Below the pieces are notes generated by a model, which did no database searches, had not been told where the DNA came from, and worked only from the letters and a program-made list of their open reading frames with translations. DNA of 64,000 nt from an uncultured Mollicutes bacterium (GTDB lineage: Bacteria; Bacillota_I; Bacilli_A; RFN20; CAG-826), in NCBI GenBank assembly GCA_900545015.1, contig UQXJ01000006.1:8768-72767 (forward strand). Direction: 5' to 3'. Position 1 is the stretch's first letter. Every line of letters begins with the position of its first letter. This document shows, in pieces, positions 60,388 to 64,000 of this stretch. The position numbers and the translations under genes are program-made.

Positions 60388-62280
60388 TTATTTATTATTT
60401 TCAAGAATTTCTAATATCTCAAAATATTCACTTTCTAATTCGCTTTTTCTGTCAGTTAACTCATCAATTTTCTTGTAATCTTCGAAATCTTCGCTTAGTT
60501 CATCATCAATCAAATTAAGTTCATTTTCAAGTTCAGCAAGTCTATTTTTATATTCATTAATTTTGTTATTTGATAATTTTGTCTTAACTTCTAACTTATC
60601 AAAGACTAGTTCTTCTGCTTTTTCTTTTTTGTCTTCCTTTTTATTTAACGGTAACTCAACATCATCAAGTTCTTCCTTTAAATCATCATAGTTTCCTTCG
60701 TTAACGATGGTTTTATCTCTTGAAATGTATAAAACAAAGTTAGCTAAACTATTAATAAAATATCTATCATGAGATATAAAAATAATTGCCCCTTTGTATT
60801 CTTTCAATGCATCTAATAAACACTCTTTAGTTACAAGATCAAGATGGTTTGTGGGTTCATCTAAAATTAAAATATCGTAATCTGATAAAGATAAATCACA
60901 TAAAACAAGACGCATTCTTTCACCATTCGACAATAAAGTGCAGTTTTTAAATACATCTTCTTTTTTGAATAAGAACCTTCCTAATGCAGTACGAAGTTCT
61001 CTTTCTAATTTTGTCGGATATTTCTTTGCTAAATAATCAAGACAAGTATCTTTCGAAACAAATTCATAATCATTTTGTTTAATATATCCTATTTTTAATG
61101 TTCGTAACTTTCTTATTTCACCATTAATTAAAGGAATCTCACCCATGATGCTTTTAATTAAAGTTGTTTTCCCAATTCCATTATCACCAACGATAGCTAA
61201 TCTATCTTTGCCATAAAGCGTAAAAGAAAAAGGTGGGAAAAGTGCTTTTCCATCATATCCAGCACTAACATCACTTAGTTCTAGTAAGCCTTTTGACGCC
61301 AAATTTGAACCTTCAATTCTAAATTTAATGTTTTTGTTCTCTTTTTTAGGTGCATCAATGTGAGTCGCCTCTAATTTTTCTAATTTATGAACTCTATCTT
61401 TTGCTCTTCCAACAAATCTTGGTTTAGGCATATAAAATTCAATAAATTTCTTAAGACGAGCCATTTCTTCTTCCTCTTTATTATATTGAGCAAGAAGATG
61501 TTGGTAATTTAATTCTTTTTCTTTTAAATATTCTTCGTAAGGTAAGTTGTATGTAGTAATTTTATGATTATCTAAATCTAAAATCTTAGTTGCAAGTGTA
61601 TTTAAAAAATATCTATCATGCGAAATAAATAAAATTGTTCCTTTATAATCTTTTAAATAATTTTCAAGCCATTCAATAGTCGAAATATCAAGATGATTTG
61701 TAGGTTCATCTAGTAATAATAAATCATAATCATTTAAAAGTAATTTAATGAAAGCAATTTTCATTCTTTCTCCACCACTTAGTGAAGATACTTTTTTATC
61801 AAGAATAGTTTTATCAAAACCAAAACGAGTAATAAATTCTTCAATTTTGTTATTTAAATGAAACGCACCCATTTCATTTAATTCTTCAAGCATCATGTTG
61901 TATTTTTCAAGGTTTTTATCACTTTGATCGTATGATAAAGATTCCGTAATTTTATTAAATTCATTTAATTTTTCTTTAATAAATGTAAAACCAAGTTCAA
62001 GTTCTTCTTTAACAGTATTATTTATATCTTTAATAGCATCTTGATTTAAATATCCAATCCTTGTCCCTGATAAAATTGAAATTTCACCGACTTTATCTTC
62101 TTTAGGAACTAATGTTGGCTCTTCTTCTTTTAATATTAATTTAAAAAGAGTAGTTTTGCCTGTTCCATTAGAACCAACAAGAGCAACTTTTTCACTCTTA
62201 TTTACTGTAAATGACACATGGTCTAATATTAAATTTAAAGAATAGTATTTCGTTACGTTGTTAAAAGATATTAAAGACAT
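60388..62280 (-). CDS. ABC-F family ATPase (ribosome-associated type)
   Basis: 630 residues and no membrane span. Two ABC domains: Walker A GSNGTGKTT and GDNGIGKTT, signatures SLSGGERMKIAF and LLSNGERMRLVL, Walker B LLLLDEPTNHLD and ILILDEPTNHLD. The linker (about 235-310) is charged and helical, and the C-terminal 80 residues form a coiled coil (NEYKNRLAELENELNLIDDEL). ABC-F proteins act on the ribosome E site in translation or antibiotic protection. The subfamily (YdiF-like, Uup-like) is uncertain. A TATAAT lies six bases before the ATG. Confidence 0.92.
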   Translation of the reverse strand: MSLISFNNVTKYYSLNLILDHVSFTVNKSEKVALVGSNGTGKTTLFKLILKEEEPTLVPKEDKVGEISILSGTRIGYLNQDAIKDINNTVKEELELGFTFIKEKLNEFNKITESLSYDQSDKNLEKYNMMLEELNEMGAFHLNNKIEEFITRFGFDKTILDKKVSSLSGGERMKIAFIKLLLNDYDLLLLDEPTNHLDISTIEWLENYLKDYKGTILFISHDRYFLNTLATKILDLDNHKITTYNLPYEEYLKEKELNYQHLLAQYNKEEEEMARLKKFIEFYMPKPRFVGRAKDRVHKLEKLEATHIDAPKKENKNIKFRIEGSNLASKGLLELSDVSAGYDGKALFPPFSFTLYGKDRLAIVGDNGIGKTTLIKSIMGEIPLINGEIRKLRTLKIGYIKQNDYEFVSKDTCLDYLAKKYPTKLERELRTALGRFLFKKEDVFKNCTLLSNGERMRLVLCDLSLSDYDILILDEPTNHLDLVTKECLLDALKEYKGAIIFISHDRYFINSLANFVLYISRDKTIVNEGNYDDLKEELDDVELPLNKKEDKKEKAEELVFDKLEVKTKLSNNKINEYKNRLAELENELNLIDDELSEDFEDYKKIDELTDRKSELESEYFEILEILENNK

Positions 62281-62286
62281 GCGACT

Positions 62287-62292
62287 ATTATA
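62287..62292 (-). promoter_or_regulatory. -10 box of the ABC-F gene (leaderless)
   Basis: TATAAT on the minus strand, exactly six bases before the ATG at 62280, with no Shine-Dalgarno between. Confidence 0.6.
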
Positions 62293-62356
62293 ATAAATTA
62301 GGATAAGTTTTCAAACATTGCACTAAATAAAATCCTTAATATTTCTAAAAAAAGGA

Positions 62357-62362
62357 TATAAT
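62357..62362 (+). promoter_or_regulatory. -10 box of the gene at 62416
   Basis: TATAAT, 53 bases before the ATG, with AAGGGG as Shine-Dalgarno in between. A normal leadered unit. Confidence 0.45.
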
Positions 62363-62415
62363 TGTTGTATCAGCATATTTTGATTCATCTTTATTAATCA
62401 AGGGGCAATTTAATT

Positions 62416-62844
62416 ATGAAATCAGTTATGAAAAAAGTATTTTTTATTCTTAACATTGAAATATTACTATTTATCTCTTTTTATCTATTAGCTTTTGCAA
62501 GTTATCCAAATCCTACTGATGGGCCTGGTAGTTTTAATGTAAATGCTAAAAATGTAATTTTATATTGCTTGATACCACTTTTATTAGGAATAGGTTCATT
62601 GATGTTAGAAATGTTTTTGATAATTAAAAAGAAAGAATTTATTATTACTTCAATTATTTCTTTATCAATATACGGAGCAATAATGATTGCATATACCACA
62701 TTTTTATTTACCATTATAACAGTAGAGTGGTTTGGAAATTATGTTAATATTTTCTCTTGTTTAATCTACATTGCTTCTATTATAATTCTTATTCTTTTCA
62801 AAAAGAATAAGATATTCAAGATTAAAGAAAACAATCAAAACTAA
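62416..62844 (+). CDS. Small four-helix membrane protein of unknown function
   Basis: 142 residues with four hydrophobic segments (about 10-30, 45-70, 75-100, 108-130), a short polar loop after the first and a basic C-terminus. No family was recognised. It has a clear -10, an AAGGGG site ten bases before the ATG, and a strong terminator after it. A real but uncharacterised membrane protein. Confidence 0.7.
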   Translation: MKSVMKKVFFILNIEILLFISFYLLAFASYPNPTDGPGSFNVNAKNVILYCLIPLLLGIGSLMLEMFLIIKKKEFIITSIISLSIYGAIMIAYTTFLFTIITVEWFGNYVNIFSCLIYIASIIILILFKKNKIFKIKENNQN

Positions 62845-62847
62845 GCA

Positions 62848-62874
62848 AAACCCATGCAAAGTGCATGGGTTTTT
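62848..62874 (+). terminator. Terminator of the membrane protein gene
   Basis: AAACCCATGCA (62848-62858) pairs with TGCATGGGTTT (62862-62872) around AAG, followed by T. It lies 3 bases after the stop and may also act on convergent prs. Confidence 0.85.
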
Positions 62875-62897
62875 ATTTAATTTGACTTAATTTTGTA

Positions 62898-63872
62898 TTA
62901 ATGGAATCTAGCGTATTGATCTTTAATCTTTTCGTGTGATTCATGAGATCTAATACAATCAGCAATCATTTCAGCAATTGAAATTACTGTAATTTTATTG
63001 CTGTTTTTGAATTCAGCATGTTCAATTGTATCTGTAACAATAACCTCTTTAATATAATCTGCTTCTTCAAATTTTTCTAAAGCATTTCCGTTAAATAAAG
63101 CGTGCGAGCAGCAAATAATAACTTCTTTTGCTCCTCTTTCTTTAAGAACTTTCGCACCTGCTAAAATTGTTCCACCAGTATCGATAATATCATCAACCAT
63201 GATACAAGTTTTGCCTTCTATATCACCAACAACGTTAGTGATTTCAGCAACGTTTGGCTTTGGTCTACGTTTATCAATGACAACAATTGATGTATTTGGA
63301 ATAAAATTAGATAAATCTCTAGCTCTATACATAGCCCCATGATCAGGAGCAACAATAGCTATTGTATTTTTAACATCTGGATCTTGTGTTTTATATTTTT
63401 GATTAATATATTTTGCAAATAAGAAAGATGGAGATAAGTTATCAAGTGGTACTCCAAAGAACCCTTGAATTTGTGGTGTATGAAGTTCAACAGTTAAAAC
63501 TCTTTTTACACCTGCATTTGTGAATAAGTCAGCGACTAATCTTGCACTAATAGGTTCATTAATGTGTGCAATTCTATCTTGTCTAGCATAGCCATAATAA
63601 GGCATGATGACTGTGACTTCTCTACAGTTTGCTCTTCTAACACCATCAATAAAGATAAGTGTCTCCATAATACGATCGTTTACAGGTTTACATGTAGATT
63701 GAATAATGTAAACTTTTTTACCTCTTACATCTGCAAGAGATGTTGCTAAGCATTCCCCATCAGCAAAGTGGTGAACTTCACTTTTACTAGCTTCAATGCC
63801 AAGAATTTGGCAAACCTTTTTTGTGAGTTCAACATTTGAAGTTAATGAAAATACTAAAATGTCTTTAATCAT
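62898..63872 (-). CDS. prs: Ribose-phosphate pyrophosphokinase
   Basis: 324 residues from the ATG at 63872, which has AAGGAG about 11 bases upstream; the longer frame to 63899 starts inside that site. It makes PRPP from ribose-5-phosphate and ATP for nucleotide, NAD and amino acid synthesis. HHFADGE, NDRIMETLIFIDGVRRA, YYGYARQDR, the catalytic loop DKRRPKPN and the PRPP loop VDDIIDTGGTI are intact. The N-terminus KDILVFSLTSNVELTKKVCQ is typical. Confidence 0.96.
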   Translation of the reverse strand: MIKDILVFSLTSNVELTKKVCQILGIEASKSEVHHFADGECLATSLADVRGKKVYIIQSTCKPVNDRIMETLIFIDGVRRANCREVTVIMPYYGYARQDRIAHINEPISARLVADLFTNAGVKRVLTVELHTPQIQGFFGVPLDNLSPSFLFAKYINQKYKTQDPDVKNTIAIVAPDHGAMYRARDLSNFIPNTSIVVIDKRRPKPNVAEITNVVGDIEGKTCIMVDDIIDTGGTILAGAKVLKERGAKEVIICCSHALFNGNALEKFEEADYIKEVIVTDTIEHAEFKNSNKITVISIAEMIADCIRSHESHEKIKDQYARFH

Positions 63873-64000
63873 GTAATTTTTTTCTCCTTGCGCCCTCAAA
63901 TATTACCATTTTTATCTATTATTTAAAATATGAATTAACACATTTAGAACAAAAGTAATTAAATCTATAAAATTTAATTACCCCATCTTGGCAAATGCCA

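Noticed and set aside
1..64000. Mycoplasma genetic code (UGA as Trp)
   Set aside because: coaD and the ABC ATPase gene at 41731 end properly at TGA, the latter in an ATGA overlap with the next gene, and no coding frame needs UGA read-through.
1..64000. Insertion sequences, prophage or CRISPR-Cas
   Set aside because: No transposase, integrase, phage or Cas-like protein and no terminal inverted repeats were found.

Overview
The window is a chromosomal segment of a strongly AT-rich Bacillota bacterium, most likely from the Mollicutes-related Bacilli (RF39, Acholeplasmatales or Erysipelotrichales type). Supporting signs are the ylbF-rsmD-coaD order, RNase J, Spx, a YjbK-type CYTH protein beside NAD kinase, a textbook CcpA (cre) box, many lipobox lipoproteins and a type Z S14. 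UGA is a stop here (coaD and the ABC ATPase gene at 41731 end in TGA), so the mycoplasma code does not apply. The taxon is an inference; no rRNA or tRNA gene was seen in the window.

Layout. 1-9.5 kb: the start of a YitT-family gene, an anchored protein of unknown function, then housekeeping genes (coaD, rsmD, ylbF, def, rnj, maf, a PTS-EIIB-like membrane protein, nadK, CYTH protein, spx, HAD phosphatase). 9.5-19.6 kb: a six-gene minus-strand operon with two lipid-anchored M6 metalloproteases, three large lipoproteins of unrecognised family and the HAD gene. This is the most unusual region. 19.8-34.8 kb: the merged S10-spc-alpha ribosomal operon with secY, adk, map, infA and rpoA, but without rpmD; several r-proteins carry long terminal extensions. 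35-41.2 kb: two glycosyltransferases interleaved with a queuosine salvage set (queH, queA, tgt, queT). 41.2-43.7 kb: a zinc-ribbon membrane protein and an ABC exporter pair.

43.9-52.0 kb: a two-component system, then an ABC importer (lipoprotein, fused permease, ATPase with a large insertion) and manA. The importer promoter has a perfect cre box in its -35/-10 spacer and two 11-bp direct repeats just upstream, which suggests control by both carbon catabolite repression and the neighbouring OmpR-type regulator. 52.2-56 kb: an altered PfkB kinase, phosphoglucomutase and a cation diffusion facilitator. 56-60.3 kb: a MarR regulator with a heterodimeric ABC exporter. 60.4-64 kb: an ABC-F ATPase, a small membrane protein and prs.

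Two window-wide patterns stand out. Many first genes of transcription units have a -10 box only 5 to 8 bases before the ATG and no Shine-Dalgarno, which implies leaderless mRNAs, while genes inside operons have good GGAGG sites. A short motif close to CTTGCAAAACTCRACTATTT recurs five times, twice inside one glycosyltransferase gene in different reading frames.
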